This document shows, piece by piece, positions 6,794-16,481 of a stretch of DNA of 56,830 nt; position 1 is the first letter of the stretch, and each line of letters opens with the position of its first letter. The notes beneath the pieces are model-generated. The model was not told the DNA's origin. It worked only from the letters and a program-made list of their open reading frames with translations, and did no database searches. Position numbers and translations under genes: made by a program. The DNA is from a virus: the IMG/VR virus record IMGVR_UViG_3300025327_000035, positions 1 to 56,830 of that record; one strand, given 5' to 3'.

Positions 6794-8307
6794 TGGCCGG
6801 CGCACGAAAACCCTTCGACATCATCATCAGCAGCAAGTACACGCCGGGCGGCGTGCAGCAGGCCCTGCGCGGCCTCAAGAGCATCGGCGAGGCCGGCTTT
6901 TTCATCCGGCAGGGCCTTGTGCATCCGCTTCAGGCTGCCGTAGGCGCCATCTTTGACCTGATCGGCGCGGCCAACCCCGAGCGCATCCGGGCAATGCAGG
7001 AGGCGTTTGACGGCGTCAAGAATAGCATCGGACAATTGCTCGATCAGGTACTCGGCCCGACCATCGATGAACTAACCCGGATCATCAATCAGGCTACATT
7101 GCTGTCAAATGCTGAAAAAAGCTTGTCGCCTGTCTATGACGATTTGATCGAGCGCATGAAAGCGCGCGGGTTATCTGCGCGCGAAATGGCTGAGGAGATT
7201 CGCAAGGCGTCGGATAGCGCCGTCGAGGCGGCCCGCCGTGAGAAAGAGGAAAACCCATTTTATTTCATTGGTGTGAACGCAAGGGATTTTGCTATCACAT
7301 CAGTGCAATTCAGACAAGCCATTCTAGATTCCTCGAAATCACTAGAGGAATACATTGAACTGCTGCGCCGGGCCGGCATCCAGATCGGAGGCCTGGAACA
7401 AGAGGCACAGCGTTTCGCGCAGGCCAAAGGCTTGAAAATATTTTCACCGGAGGATATAGCGCAGGCGGGAGAGAATTTAGCGGCCCAGGTGCGCCAGATC
7501 GAGCAGCGCCTCACGGCCACGCGCTTTCAGTCCTATATCCAACGCGGGCGCTTGCTCGAGGACATCGCATTGCGCGAGGCAGACCGCCTGGCGGACATCG
7601 CGCGCCAGAACGCGCAGGCGATAGCGGACATCGACGCGCAGCGGGTCGAATCACTGGCGCAGGCGTCGGCAGGATTGGCGCAGCAGGTCGCCGACATCGA
7701 GCGCAATTCTGCGCGTGAGCGACTGCGCATTGAGGAGCAGTTCCAGGAGCGCCTACAGCAGATCAAGCGCTCGTCGGGCGAGTCCATCGAGGAGGCCATC
7801 CGCCGGCGCGACGCGCGCGCATTGGCCCAGGCGCTGCGCGCGCGTGACGAGCAGATCTCGGACGCCGAGCGCGGCCGCGACCAAGCCCTGCGCGACCAGG
7901 CCGAGGCCGCCGCCGAGCAGCGCGCCCAGGCTCAGCAGCAAGCCGCTGAGCAAAAGAGGGCCGCCGAGGATGCGGCTCGCCAGGCGCTGCAGGACCTGGA
8001 ACGCCGCAACCGCGAAGCGGCGGAAGAGGCGCAGCGCGCCTACGGCCGCCAATTGCGTGACTTCGACGTCGCAGCCGGCCGGCGCGAGGAGGACGTCAGG
8101 CGCCAGAACGAAAAAGAGAAATCGGCGGCACGCAGGCATTTCTACGACATCGAGACGGAATACCAGAAGCACCTGAAGCGATTAGAGCAGCTCGCGCACG
8201 TGGAGGCCAGTCCGCTGATGAAGGCGCTATCTGCGTTCGTCATTGGCAAGATTGAGGAGGAGCTGGCGAGCTTATTTGCGCAGCAGACGCCGGGCGGAAG
8301 GCGCTGA
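6793..8307 (+). CDS. tape measure protein
   Basis: 504 residues starting with GTG. The N-terminal 150 residues contain helices and one moderately hydrophobic segment (QAAVGAIFDLIGAANP). Residues about 200-480 are an almost continuous Ala/Gln/Arg/Glu-rich coiled coil (for example RDQALRDQAEAAAEQRAQ). Position after the chaperones and before tail tip genes supports tape measure. At the usual 1.5 angstrom per residue it would set a tail of roughly 75 nm, a short to medium siphovirus tail. No peptidase domain is visible. Confidence 0.75.
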   Translation: MAGARKPFDIIISSKYTPGGVQQALRGLKSIGEAGFFIRQGLVHPLQAAVGAIFDLIGAANPERIRAMQEAFDGVKNSIGQLLDQVLGPTIDELTRIINQATLLSNAEKSLSPVYDDLIERMKARGLSAREMAEEIRKASDSAVEAARREKEENPFYFIGVNARDFAITSVQFRQAILDSSKSLEEYIELLRRAGIQIGGLEQEAQRFAQAKGLKIFSPEDIAQAGENLAAQVRQIEQRLTATRFQSYIQRGRLLEDIALREADRLADIARQNAQAIADIDAQRVESLAQASAGLAQQVADIERNSARERLRIEEQFQERLQQIKRSSGESIEEAIRRRDARALAQALRARDEQISDAERGRDQALRDQAEAAAEQRAQAQQQAAEQKRAAEDAARQALQDLERRNREAAEEAQRAYGRQLRDFDVAAGRREEDVRRQNEKEKSAARRHFYDIETEYQKHLKRLEQLAHVEASPLMKALSAFVIGKIEEELASLFAQQTPGGRR

Positions 8308-8320
8308 GGGGTGATGCATC

Positions 8321-8653
8321 GTGGCAATGCAGATAGACGGGAACAACATGCCGCGCGATCCATACGACACGCGCTGGGAGCCGCGCGAGGTCATCGACCG
8401 GGCGCACAGCGGCAAGCCGCTGCGTGACGCCTATCGCCGCGTGCTGCTCATGTTCGACGACATGACGGTGAGCGATTTCGGCGCGATCGCGGCCTACGAC
8501 GACGGCTCGTCGCACACGATCAAAATCCCCCACCCCACTACGGCTGTCTACACCGATTACGCCGGGGCTTATATCCGCGTCTCCAGTCCTCATTCGTTCC
8601 AGGATGTTCACGCCGAGGACATCGAATTCGAGGTCAGCTGGCTGGTGGCATGA
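8321..8653 (+). CDS. small tail tip protein, unknown
   Basis: 110 residues starting at GTG 8321 (an in-frame ATG at 8327 or 8348 is possible). It has an amphipathic helix (REVIDRAHSGKPLRDAYRRV) followed by beta strands, and ends EDIEFEVSWLVA. It lies between the tape measure gene and the large tail tip protein with a 4-base ATGA overlap into the latter, where distal tail components are usually found. No clear family. Confidence 0.55.
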   Translation: MAMQIDGNNMPRDPYDTRWEPREVIDRAHSGKPLRDAYRRVLLMFDDMTVSDFGAIAAYDDGSSHTIKIPHPTTAVYTDYAGAYIRVSSPHSFQDVHAEDIEFEVSWLVA

Positions 8654-11600
8654 GAACCGCACTGACCGCTGACGAATTGACCCTCCTCCGTTCCGAAATC
8701 CACGGGACACGGCTGTACCTGGGCGTCCACAAGCCGGCCTCGATTTTCACCGCGCGAGTCAACGGCGCAGTGGTCTATCCCCTATTTCAAATCCCGTTCG
8801 ATGGCGGCAGCCCGACCACCGGCGCGATCATCAAGAGCGGCATGACGCTGTGGATCGGCTCGGCTGCCGGCCTGCGCGACAAGGGAACTATGCGCGTGCG
8901 CGGCGACCAGAGCGCTGCCGCGACCGGCAACCTGGTCGTGTCCGAGCTAGGCCAGTATGCAATAGACATTGATGACAACGACTTTTTAACCGTCGTCGAG
9001 GACTATCGCATCGGCGCAAAGTTCCCGCGCTACAGCGGCGGGGCCTGGCTGATGGACTACGACATCGCCTGGACGGATACGGGCTTGGGCAATAATGTTA
9101 AGCCGAACCAGGAGTACGGACCCCTCGCCCGCCTCGGCCCGGCGGCAGTGGGCTTTCTCGAGTCGAGCCTCTGCCGCCTGCGCTACGTCGGCGAGCGCAG
9201 CGCAGCCTACAGCCCGGGCAACTCCATCGGGACCTACGCCTGGACGTTTCCCGGCACAGCCTCGCCCGCCACATCGGCGGCGCAAGGCACGAGCGCATCC
9301 CCCATCACAGTCGATTACTCTGCGGCGATTCCCGGTGGCCGGTATCACGGCCTGACCGTGACCGAAAATACGACCACTAAGACGCACGTAGGTCGACGTC
9401 TGACATTCATCTTCGAGCGCAGCGGGGCAAATGCGCCTTACGACGCCGAGGTCATCGGCGCGATCGGCGGCGGACCGGAGCAGGGCGGATACACGGTCAC
9501 CGTGCGCGTGATCAACACGACCGCCGATCAGGACGATTTCCCGGACGGTGCGCACGTCGTCCTGTTCGAGGAGGCGTTCTACGCCGATGACGCAGGCAGC
9601 GGCAACATTGACCGATATTTCTACATTGACGACCGCGTCGGGACGTTTACGGTATCTGAGACGGTCACGGGCGGCACGTCAGGCGCGACCGGCACGGTCA
9701 TCTCGGCCTCGACGACACTCATCAAGATTCGCACGACGAAGGCATTCCACACGCAGGAAATCATCACAGGCGGCACGTCCGGCGCCACAGCCCGGCTGCG
9801 CAGCCCGAGTGTGGGCGGAAACACTCCCTATCGGACTGAGATTGTGCTGGAAGGCTGGATCGTCGACGAGACGGTGCACAAGAATCCTACGACAGGAGAC
9901 ATCGAATTCGAGATCGTGACGGTCGATGGCGTAATGCGCGGGGAGGAATCGTACCCGGTCGCGCTGACCAATCGCTCGACGACGACGACGCTCATCTCCT
10001 GGGAGGACTTTTACCAAATGACGCTCGACCGGGTGCTGTTGCACTTCTGCAAGTGGCGCTCGACGATCGGCGATGTCGTGGACGTGACGCTGCACGGCGA
10101 TTTGGTCAGCAGCTCGCCGGCCGGCGCCGAGGTCGTCAAATACTGCGATATGGATCAGACCAACCTGTTCGACCAAATCCACTCCTGGTACGCACTCACG
10201 ATGCTCGGATGGGTGTCGAGCGATCTACAGTCGGGACTCTATGGCGAGTTGGATGCGCAGATAGACGACACGACCCGGGCCGGGATACCGACCGCCTGGA
10301 CGATCGCGGCCGGCGACCGGGCGGGTACGCTCGAAATCAGACGGCGCGCGCATCGCAAGTCCAACGCGCAGGCGACGCTGTACGGCGTGGACTATCGCAC
10401 GCCGCGAGGCAGCCGCTCGCCAGACGATCCGCATGACTACCAGGGCGGGCTGGAGGAGATCCCGGCCGGCATCGCGGCGCCCGATCAGGCGACGCTCAAC
10501 CTGTGGACCGGGAACCTGCGCGCCAGGCGGAACAACGTCTACCCCAGCGTCGATCACCGCTGGACGGGCTATTGGCGCATCGACGCCGTGCCGCAATCGT
10601 ACATCGTCGAATCACTTGGCGCATCTGACACGATACGCGGGTTCGTGTGGTCGAGCCTCAGGCTCATTCCGCGCGATCTGCGCCTGGAGTATCGCGCGGG
10701 CATGCTGTTGGCCTCCAGCGACTGTGAGGGGGAGACGCAGGGCATCGGCGGCGCGACGATTACCTTCCCGCCCGTATCCGATCCGCCGCCGGCCGTCTCG
10801 CCACCGCCCGAAGAGATCGGCAAGCCGCCGGGCTGGGTGGGCGACGCGAGCGAGATCGCATTCATCGCCCGGACGGCGGCCCCGTCGCCGGTGGATCACA
10901 TCTTCTGGAGCGGCGATTTTTTCAAAGGCGGGCAGCCAACCTACCTCGAGGTGACCAAGCCGGCCGCCGTGGCGCTGCACGCGCTCGACGTGTTCCGGGA
11001 CGGATCGTTTATGTTCGTAGCGGACACCACGAATGGCGACATCTGGCAGACGGCGGACATCGGCAGCGCTTCCCCGGCGTGGACGAAAATCATGGACAAA
11101 GACACGACTGCGGCCATGGGAGAGACCGTCACGAACCTTGGCCCGATGCGCGCCGTGGGATTGGCAGTCTACGTAGCCGTGCAAACGGCCACGAAATACG
11201 GCGTCGGGAAATGGGACGGCAGCGCCTGGACGTTCACTGAGGTGTTGCATTTCGAGAGCATGGATTTCGTCGAGCCGCCCTTCCCGTCTCACTACTTCGG
11301 CTATCTCACGACCCCCATCAAGCTGCGCGTGGCGAGTCTCGCCGGCACAGTCGTGGACACGTACAACAACGAGTCAGCTAACCATTCCGCCTGGAGGCGG
11401 CACGATGCGGCCAGCGGCGATGCGATCAAGCGCTTCGCGGAAAATGTCGGCGTGTGGACCGTGCGTAACATGATGACGGGAACGAACATCTTCACGACCG
11501 TCGATCCGGCGGGCAGCGTCCTGCGCGGCGCGTTGTATGGGGATCAACTCTGCTTCCCGGACGGCAACGGCGTGGCGCGCATCGCCGACGACGGCGCGAC

Positions 11601-11826
11601 GTTCGCCGCGCGCTCGACCTGGCAGGCGGGGACGATCCTGCCCGCGCAGGTTCGCGGGGGTGATACGCTGGTCTGGCTCGTGAAGCAGACGGCGGCCAAT
11701 AACGTATTCGCGCGCATCAGCGACGATGGATTCGTTACGGCGGGCACGGACATGACCGGCAATTTCTGGGCAGACTTGTACAGCGGCGAGTTCAACCTGG
11801 TCGACGTCAGGCTTATCTTCAGGTAG
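8650..11826 (+). CDS. large tail tip / baseplate protein
   Basis: 1058 residues. The N-terminal part (to about 250) is beta-rich. Residues about 335-380 hold two copies of a Gly-Thr-Ser-Gly motif (VTGGTSGATG and ITGGTSGATA), a phage virion repeat. The middle has globular sequence with FYQMTLDRVLLHFCKWR. A Pro-rich linker (SDPPPAVSPPPEEIGKPP) around residue 715 leads to a C-terminal region with repeated blade-like strands (DIWQTADIGSASPAW, YVAVQTATKYGVGKWDG, VARIADDGATF) like a beta propeller. Position after the tape measure gene fits a tail hub or receptor-contact protein. Confidence 0.6.
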   Translation: MRTALTADELTLLRSEIHGTRLYLGVHKPASIFTARVNGAVVYPLFQIPFDGGSPTTGAIIKSGMTLWIGSAAGLRDKGTMRVRGDQSAAATGNLVVSELGQYAIDIDDNDFLTVVEDYRIGAKFPRYSGGAWLMDYDIAWTDTGLGNNVKPNQEYGPLARLGPAAVGFLESSLCRLRYVGERSAAYSPGNSIGTYAWTFPGTASPATSAAQGTSASPITVDYSAAIPGGRYHGLTVTENTTTKTHVGRRLTFIFERSGANAPYDAEVIGAIGGGPEQGGYTVTVRVINTTADQDDFPDGAHVVLFEEAFYADDAGSGNIDRYFYIDDRVGTFTVSETVTGGTSGATGTVISASTTLIKIRTTKAFHTQEIITGGTSGATARLRSPSVGGNTPYRTEIVLEGWIVDETVHKNPTTGDIEFEIVTVDGVMRGEESYPVALTNRSTTTTLISWEDFYQMTLDRVLLHFCKWRSTIGDVVDVTLHGDLVSSSPAGAEVVKYCDMDQTNLFDQIHSWYALTMLGWVSSDLQSGLYGELDAQIDDTTRAGIPTAWTIAAGDRAGTLEIRRRAHRKSNAQATLYGVDYRTPRGSRSPDDPHDYQGGLEEIPAGIAAPDQATLNLWTGNLRARRNNVYPSVDHRWTGYWRIDAVPQSYIVESLGASDTIRGFVWSSLRLIPRDLRLEYRAGMLLASSDCEGETQGIGGATITFPPVSDPPPAVSPPPEEIGKPPGWVGDASEIAFIARTAAPSPVDHIFWSGDFFKGGQPTYLEVTKPAAVALHALDVFRDGSFMFVADTTNGDIWQTADIGSASPAWTKIMDKDTTAAMGETVTNLGPMRAVGLAVYVAVQTATKYGVGKWDGSAWTFTEVLHFESMDFVEPPFPSHYFGYLTTPIKLRVASLAGTVVDTYNNESANHSAWRRHDAASGDAIKRFAENVGVWTVRNMMTGTNIFTTVDPAGSVLRGALYGDQLCFPDGNGVARIADDGATFAARSTWQAGTILPAQVRGGDTLVWLVKQTAANNVFARISDDGFVTAGTDMTGNFWADLYSGEFNLVDVRLIFR

Positions 11827-11832
11827 AGCATT

Positions 11833-14487
11833 ATGCCATCACTCAAACGCCTTCAGCGCCAATTTCAAGGCATCCAGGATACCCGGCAGCCCGTGCGCCA
11901 GAAGTTCCACGCGCTGATCGGGCATCCCGACGGCACGACCATCGAAGACCCGGAGTCGCCGGGATTCGTGTTCGTGCGCATCGACGGCGACGGCGATCGC
12001 GTCCGGCATGCGCTGTGCCGCAGCGTCCTGCCGCTCTACAACCAGCCCGTCATCGTCGCCTATAGCGATGAGAGGCCCCGCACGCTGGAAGTCGTCGATC
12101 TGAACATCGCCGCGCTTCCGCCGGCAGCGGACGGCGGGCCGTCCTGGGACGGCTCAGCCAGCCTGGGCAAGCATGCATCGCAACATGCGCTGCTCGGCGG
12201 CGACACGATCTGGATCCAAACTAAGCAGGTTTTGCCGCTGCGAACGCGACCGGCCGATCCGGCCTCAATGCGCGTCTTCGTGGAGTCGGGCGCGTATCAA
12301 TACGGGTCGGGCTTCAACTACTGGCCGGGCGGATACACCAGCGACATGACGGCGCACATACCTGCCACCGCCGACACGCAGCTTTTCCGCGTGATCTACA
12401 TCGATGCTGCGACGAACGCGCTGGCCTACGTCAACTCAGCGGAGACGGCAGACGATCTCTACCTGGCAAATTACGAGGACGTGCTCGATCTGATCCCGAC
12501 CAACTGCGTACCCCTGTCGGCTATCCGGCTCGCCAACGGCATGACGACCATCGTCGAGGTGGACATCTACGATCTGCGCTCGTTCGTGTCATCTGCGCCG
12601 GGCACGGTGGCGGCCGGCGGCGGGTCGGGCGTGCTGTGGGCGAATATCATTATCGTCGCGATCTCCGGTGGGGATTACACGCAAGTTCAACTGGCGCTGA
12701 ACGCAGCCAGCGGCGGGATGGTCTGGGTTGCGCCGGGGAACTACTCCGAGAACCTGACGCTGAAAGCGGGCGTCATCCTCTCCGGCATGACGCCCTCCGG
12801 ATACCAGGGCATCGCCTACATCGATCCGGCGTCAGGCGTGCCGATCACCACGTCGGTTACGGGCATCAATGAAATAGAGTATCTGCGCGTGTTGCCCGTG
12901 GCTGGGCAGATCGGCATCTCGATGGTATCTGGCCCGACACGGCTCGTCGTGGACAGCTGCCGGATCGAGGCCAGCGGCGCGGCGGCGGTCGGCGCGACGG
13001 GGGCAGACGCGAGCGCCGACCTGACGATGATCCATTGCATCGTCGTCGGCGCAATCAACACGAAGGCCGCGACGACGCTGCGCGACTGCACGATCACCGG
13101 GGACGTCGTGCAGTCCGCCGGCGCGGGCAACCTGACCCTCGACGGCGGGAGCATCAGCGGCGCGCTGACGACCGTCGCGGGCAGCACGATCACGCTGCGC
13201 AATCTGCCACAAGTCTCTGGCGTAGTCAGCGGCGCGGGAACGATCGTCGGGGCCTATATCAATTCGAGCGGCCATATCGTGTTCACGAACGGTACAGCCC
13301 TGAGCGGATTCGCCAATCCGACGGGCTTGATCAGTATGTCCGCTGTCAACGGTGCAGCGACGACAGCGACGCGCTCGGACGCGACGCATGCCATCGATCC
13401 GGCTATCGCGCCGACGTGGACAGGGGAGCACACGCACAACGCAAGACTCTTCGTGGACGGCGCATCCACGAAGGGCATCCTCGTGGGGAGTGGTGTTCTG
13501 CTCTACGAAGGGTCGGACTTCGAGAACTGCTTAGCCGTACGCAGCATCGTCATGGCCGAGGAGTTGGGCGGATCGCCGGACGATGCCATTTTCTACGCGA
13601 AGATGGCCGACACTGGGGGCGGCGATGCAAAGGTGGTACTCGCCGTCATCGGTGGATCGGGATGGCAGTTTGGCCTCGATAATTCGGACGGCGACATTCT
13701 CAAGATTGCTCAAACGACGCCAGGCGATCAAGCCTGGACGAATACCCGGTTTTCAATGGCATTGACCGGAGCACTGACGCTGCCGGGGGCGGCTCTCAAC
13801 ATCGGCAGCGCGTCCGGCGCAGCTGCGGGTGAGGCGCGGGCGAGCGTCGGCTTCGCGGCGCGCGTGGACGGTAGTGGGGGAGGATTCTACGCAGGTGTAG
13901 CCAGCGATGTGCAGATATATCGTCATGCAGCGAACGTGTGGCGCACACCGGCCACATTTATCATAGATGAACAATTGGGCATTGGTAATGCAGGCACGTT
14001 CTCGTATTCGCCTCTAACCAGTGTGTATGGGGTACACATCGATGCCCCATCTGGAACTCCCCGTGCAATTGTGTTTGTGGACTCTAACGCGTCAACTGAC
14101 GCCGCTGTATTCGCGATGGGTCACGCAGGCGCAGTCATTTGGCATTTCCAGAAATCCGGTGCAGGGAATTTTACTATCACGGAAACGGGGGTCGCTGATA
14201 GACTATTCATCAGCGCCGCGGCGGGGAATGTGGGTATCAATACAGGCACATTCGGGACCTCGGCAGCGGGTGTCTTGGGTATTCTCAATGTCGCCACTGT
14301 TCCATCCACATCACCCGCTAATATGATCCAGATCTACAGCAAGGATTCACCAGATGGTTCTGCAAATGCAACGCTCGCCATCAGGACTGAACAGGCAGTT
14401 GCAGCCATTGGCACATTCACACCCAGTCACAAATTAAGAATTTGGATCAATGAGGTGGCTTACGATATACAACTCGACGCAGTATGA
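11833..14487 (+). CDS. tail spike/fibre with right-handed beta-helix
   Basis: 884 residues. The N-terminal 270 residues probably attach to the tail. Residues about 275-470 look like a pectate-lyase-type beta helix, with the entry motif ISGGDYTQVQLALNAASGG and VWVAPGNYSENLTLKAGVIL, then short Thr/Gly/Val coils. The C-terminal half contains virion beta repeats. The last 250 codons are clearly richer in A and T than the neighbouring genes, as is common where receptor-binding tips are exchanged. It likely recognises or degrades a host surface polysaccharide; no catalytic residues are identified. Confidence 0.65.
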   Translation: MPSLKRLQRQFQGIQDTRQPVRQKFHALIGHPDGTTIEDPESPGFVFVRIDGDGDRVRHALCRSVLPLYNQPVIVAYSDERPRTLEVVDLNIAALPPAADGGPSWDGSASLGKHASQHALLGGDTIWIQTKQVLPLRTRPADPASMRVFVESGAYQYGSGFNYWPGGYTSDMTAHIPATADTQLFRVIYIDAATNALAYVNSAETADDLYLANYEDVLDLIPTNCVPLSAIRLANGMTTIVEVDIYDLRSFVSSAPGTVAAGGGSGVLWANIIIVAISGGDYTQVQLALNAASGGMVWVAPGNYSENLTLKAGVILSGMTPSGYQGIAYIDPASGVPITTSVTGINEIEYLRVLPVAGQIGISMVSGPTRLVVDSCRIEASGAAAVGATGADASADLTMIHCIVVGAINTKAATTLRDCTITGDVVQSAGAGNLTLDGGSISGALTTVAGSTITLRNLPQVSGVVSGAGTIVGAYINSSGHIVFTNGTALSGFANPTGLISMSAVNGAATTATRSDATHAIDPAIAPTWTGEHTHNARLFVDGASTKGILVGSGVLLYEGSDFENCLAVRSIVMAEELGGSPDDAIFYAKMADTGGGDAKVVLAVIGGSGWQFGLDNSDGDILKIAQTTPGDQAWTNTRFSMALTGALTLPGAALNIGSASGAAAGEARASVGFAARVDGSGGGFYAGVASDVQIYRHAANVWRTPATFIIDEQLGIGNAGTFSYSPLTSVYGVHIDAPSGTPRAIVFVDSNASTDAAVFAMGHAGAVIWHFQKSGAGNFTITETGVADRLFISAAAGNVGINTGTFGTSAAGVLGILNVATVPSTSPANMIQIYSKDSPDGSANATLAIRTEQAVAAIGTFTPSHKLRIWINEVAYDIQLDAV

Positions 14488-14545
14488 TTCTCGTCACGTA
14501 CACGCGTGCGCTCAGCCGCCGCCCGACATCGAATAGGAGGATCAA

Positions 14546-14971
14546 ATGAAAGTCCGTCTAGGAGACGTGGTCGATTCGCAACCCGCCATTGAGCAGGTCA
14601 TGGCGCTTAAGCTCTCACCGAAGGTGGGTTATCGCATCGGCAAGGCGTGCCGCCGCATCCAGCGCGAAACCGAAGAGTGGCAGCGGATCAGGCAGCCGCT
14701 TCTGGAAGAGTACGGCGTTCAGGATGCGGCGCGTCCGGGCTGGTTCAGCGTCGCGCCTGAAAACCTGGAGAGGTTCAACGCGGCGATGCGCGAGCTGAAC
14801 GACGTGGAGGTGGAGCTGGAAGGCGTCGAGCCGATACCCGTCGAGGCGCTGGGAGATATCGTAGTGCCCGTCGCCGCCATGACGCTGTTAGACTGGCTGT
14901 TCACGGAAGACGGACTCGCGCAGAAACCCGATAGGGCAGATGACAAGACAGTGGCGGATAGGGCCAGCTAG
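14546..14971 (+). CDS. small phage helical protein of the tail/lysis boundary
   Basis: 141 residues, mainly helical and charged. The pattern (KVRLGDVVDSQPAIEQVMALKL, a long helix with RRIQRETEEWQRIRQPLLEEYG, ENLERFNAAMRELNDVEVEL, then VEPIPVEALGDIVVPVAAM) is one I recognise from many siphophage genomes, but without a known function. AGGAGG lies 7 bases before the ATG. It is the last tail-region gene before a membrane protein gene with which it overlaps by 32 bases. Confidence 0.6.
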   Translation: MKVRLGDVVDSQPAIEQVMALKLSPKVGYRIGKACRRIQRETEEWQRIRQPLLEEYGVQDAARPGWFSVAPENLERFNAAMRELNDVEVELEGVEPIPVEALGDIVVPVAAMTLLDWLFTEDGLAQKPDRADDKTVADRAS

Positions 14972-15821
14972 AACACGAGCGGTTCTGGCTGTAGGGATTT
15001 CGATCGCGATTGGAGCAATCGCGATCGGACTGTCGCCCACGATGCCTTACATGATTGACTGGAGCGAGGTATTCCGCCCAGCGGCGTGGGCCATGCTGAA
15101 CGGCCAATCGCCCTACCTCGTCGAGGGCTACATGAATCCGCCGTGGGCCGCGCTGATGCTCGCACCGATTGCTGTTCTGCCGGAGGCGATTGGACGCACG
15201 GCTTTCGCAATCGTGTCACTCGTGGCTTGGCTATGGATTGGCTATCGCCTGTACGCAGACAGGCGGGCGCTGGTGCTGTCACTCTTCTCGCCGATGCTCA
15301 TCAACGGGCTTTTCTACGGCAACATCGATTGGCTGGCCGCGCTGGGCTTCGTGATGCCGCCGCCGGCGGGGTTGCTGTTCGCGGCGATCAAGCCGCAGAT
15401 CGGGGCAGGCTACCTGGTGTGGTGCGCAATCGAGGCGTGGCGCATCGGGCGATGGCGGACGGTCGCGGCCTGGTTCGGGCCGTTGCTCGTCGCGCTGGGC
15501 GTGAGCGTCGCAATCTACGGCGCATGGCCGGCGACCTGGGTATATGCGATGGAACAGGATCAAAGCTCCGTGGACTTGATCGGCGCGACCCGGATGCCTC
15601 TCTGGCCGTATCTGCTGCCCGTTGGCCTGACGATGATCGCACAGGCCATCCGGTCGCGCGAATCGCGCTGGGCGATGGCGGCCGGCCTGTGTCTATCGCC
15701 GCACGTGGTGAGCTATAGTCTACAGGCGCCGCTGATGCTCCTGACGCGCTCTTTCGCGCTCACACTGGCCGCCGTCGCCGGGAGCTGGCTGGCGGTCATC
15801 ATTCTGGTTTTGTCCAGGTAG
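14940..15821 (+). CDS. polytopic membrane protein, GT87/DUF2029-like glycosyltransferase
   Basis: 293 residues with about 7-8 predicted membrane helices (first at residues 14-31). The motif NPPWAALMLAPIAVLP resembles the YPP-x-ALLLAP-x-LP loop of polyprenyl-phosphate-sugar dependent mannosyltransferases of the GT-C fold, and LINGLFYGNIDWLAALG resembles the GQxN loop after the next helices. An acidic residue pair (PYMIDWSEVF) lies in the first outer loop, where the catalytic Asp of GT-C enzymes sits. It is shorter than the usual 400 residues. A role in changing host surface glycans and excluding other phages would fit; an unrelated membrane protein remains possible. Confidence 0.5.
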   Translation: MTRQWRIGPARTRAVLAVGISIAIGAIAIGLSPTMPYMIDWSEVFRPAAWAMLNGQSPYLVEGYMNPPWAALMLAPIAVLPEAIGRTAFAIVSLVAWLWIGYRLYADRRALVLSLFSPMLINGLFYGNIDWLAALGFVMPPPAGLLFAAIKPQIGAGYLVWCAIEAWRIGRWRTVAAWFGPLLVALGVSVAIYGAWPATWVYAMEQDQSSVDLIGATRMPLWPYLLPVGLTMIAQAIRSRESRWAMAAGLCLSPHVVSYSLQAPLMLLTRSFALTLAAVAGSWLAVIILVLSR

Positions 15822-15832
15822 GAGGAGAGGAG

Positions 15833-16138
15833 ATGTTCGTCGTGTTCTACGATCCACTGCGGTTGCTGAGCCGGTATGCGATCGTGGCCTGGTTCGAGCA
15901 GAGGTTCGGCAGAATCCCGCAGAGGATGTATGCGCCGGGCGACTTCGGACTGGCTTGGGCCTGGTGGCACGTGGGGTTCGTGACACCGGCTGAGGGCGAG
16001 ATGCTGCCGAGGCTCCCTACCCCGCCGGGCGAGAATCCATATCGGGACCCGGCGAACGATGTGGATTCACCTCTGTTTCGGGAGATACTTAGATTTTCGC
16101 CGAAGACAACATTCTTGCCAGTGGTGCTAAGGGGATGA
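15833..16138 (+). CDS. small protein, unknown
   Basis: 101 residues with aromatic-rich N-terminus (MFVVFYDPLRLLSRYAIVAWF) that may be membrane-associated, and a Pro-rich middle. AGGAGGAGAG immediately precedes the ATG. It follows the glycosyltransferase-like gene by 11 bases. No family recognised. Confidence 0.55.
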   Translation: MFVVFYDPLRLLSRYAIVAWFEQRFGRIPQRMYAPGDFGLAWAWWHVGFVTPAEGEMLPRLPTPPGENPYRDPANDVDSPLFREILRFSPKTTFLPVVLRG

Positions 16139-16284
16139 AGCATCGAGGCGCAGAAAACGAACCGGCCACGGGATCGCTATGCGTTGCCTGCGCCGATGAG
16201 AGCGATCGCGTGGTCCGGGTGCTCGGGTTGTCAGGTCCGCCGACAGAACAATTGTGCCACATGTGGCGGATTGTGTCAATGTGA
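16135..16284 (+). CDS. possible 49-residue Cys-containing ORF
   Basis: ATG overlaps the TGA of the previous gene (ATGA), which supports coupled translation. The peptide contains CVAC and a later Cys-His, with a short hydrophobic stretch (VVRVLGLSG). Its last part overlaps the operator-like repeats at 16252-16296. Too short for a firm call. Confidence 0.3.
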   Translation: MKHRGAENEPATGSLCVACADESDRVVRVLGLSGPPTEQLCHMWRIVSM

Positions 16285-16296
16285 CAAATTGTGTCA
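16252..16296. promoter_or_regulatory. operator-like triple repeat TTGTGYCA
   Basis: TTGTGCCA at 16252, TTGTGTCA at 16271 and TTGTGTCA at 16289 are spaced 19 and 18 bases apart. The first is part of a perfect palindrome GCCACATGTGGC (16256-16267). The second is part of a dyad TTGTnnCAnTGnnACAA (16271-16287). The spacing of about two helical turns suggests cooperative repressor binding before the early operon. Confidence 0.5.
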
Positions 16297-16388
16297 CTCA
16301 TCTGTAACGCGGTTTTTACGCATTTCTCACGATTTGGTAGTCTCTTTTCTAACCACTTCGCGGTATCTCATTGCAGGTAGCAACGGAT

Positions 16389-16447
16389 GCCCCGGCCGGC
16401 TAACTCGAAGGCGCAAGTCCCCCTCGCCTGCCCCCATCGGCCGGGGC
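16389..16447. other. long stem-loop in intergenic region
   Basis: A perfect 10-bp inverted repeat GCCCCGGCCG / CGGCCGGGGC encloses 39 bases with a smaller internal stem (GGCG/CGCC). There is no T-run after it. It lies between the operator-like repeats and the early promoter and may be a structured RNA, a terminator of the late operon or a protein-binding site. The rest of 16285-16640 shows no convincing gene. Confidence 0.45.
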
Positions 16448-16481
16448 GTCCGGTTTGCGGAAACTATAACCAATTTCTTAC

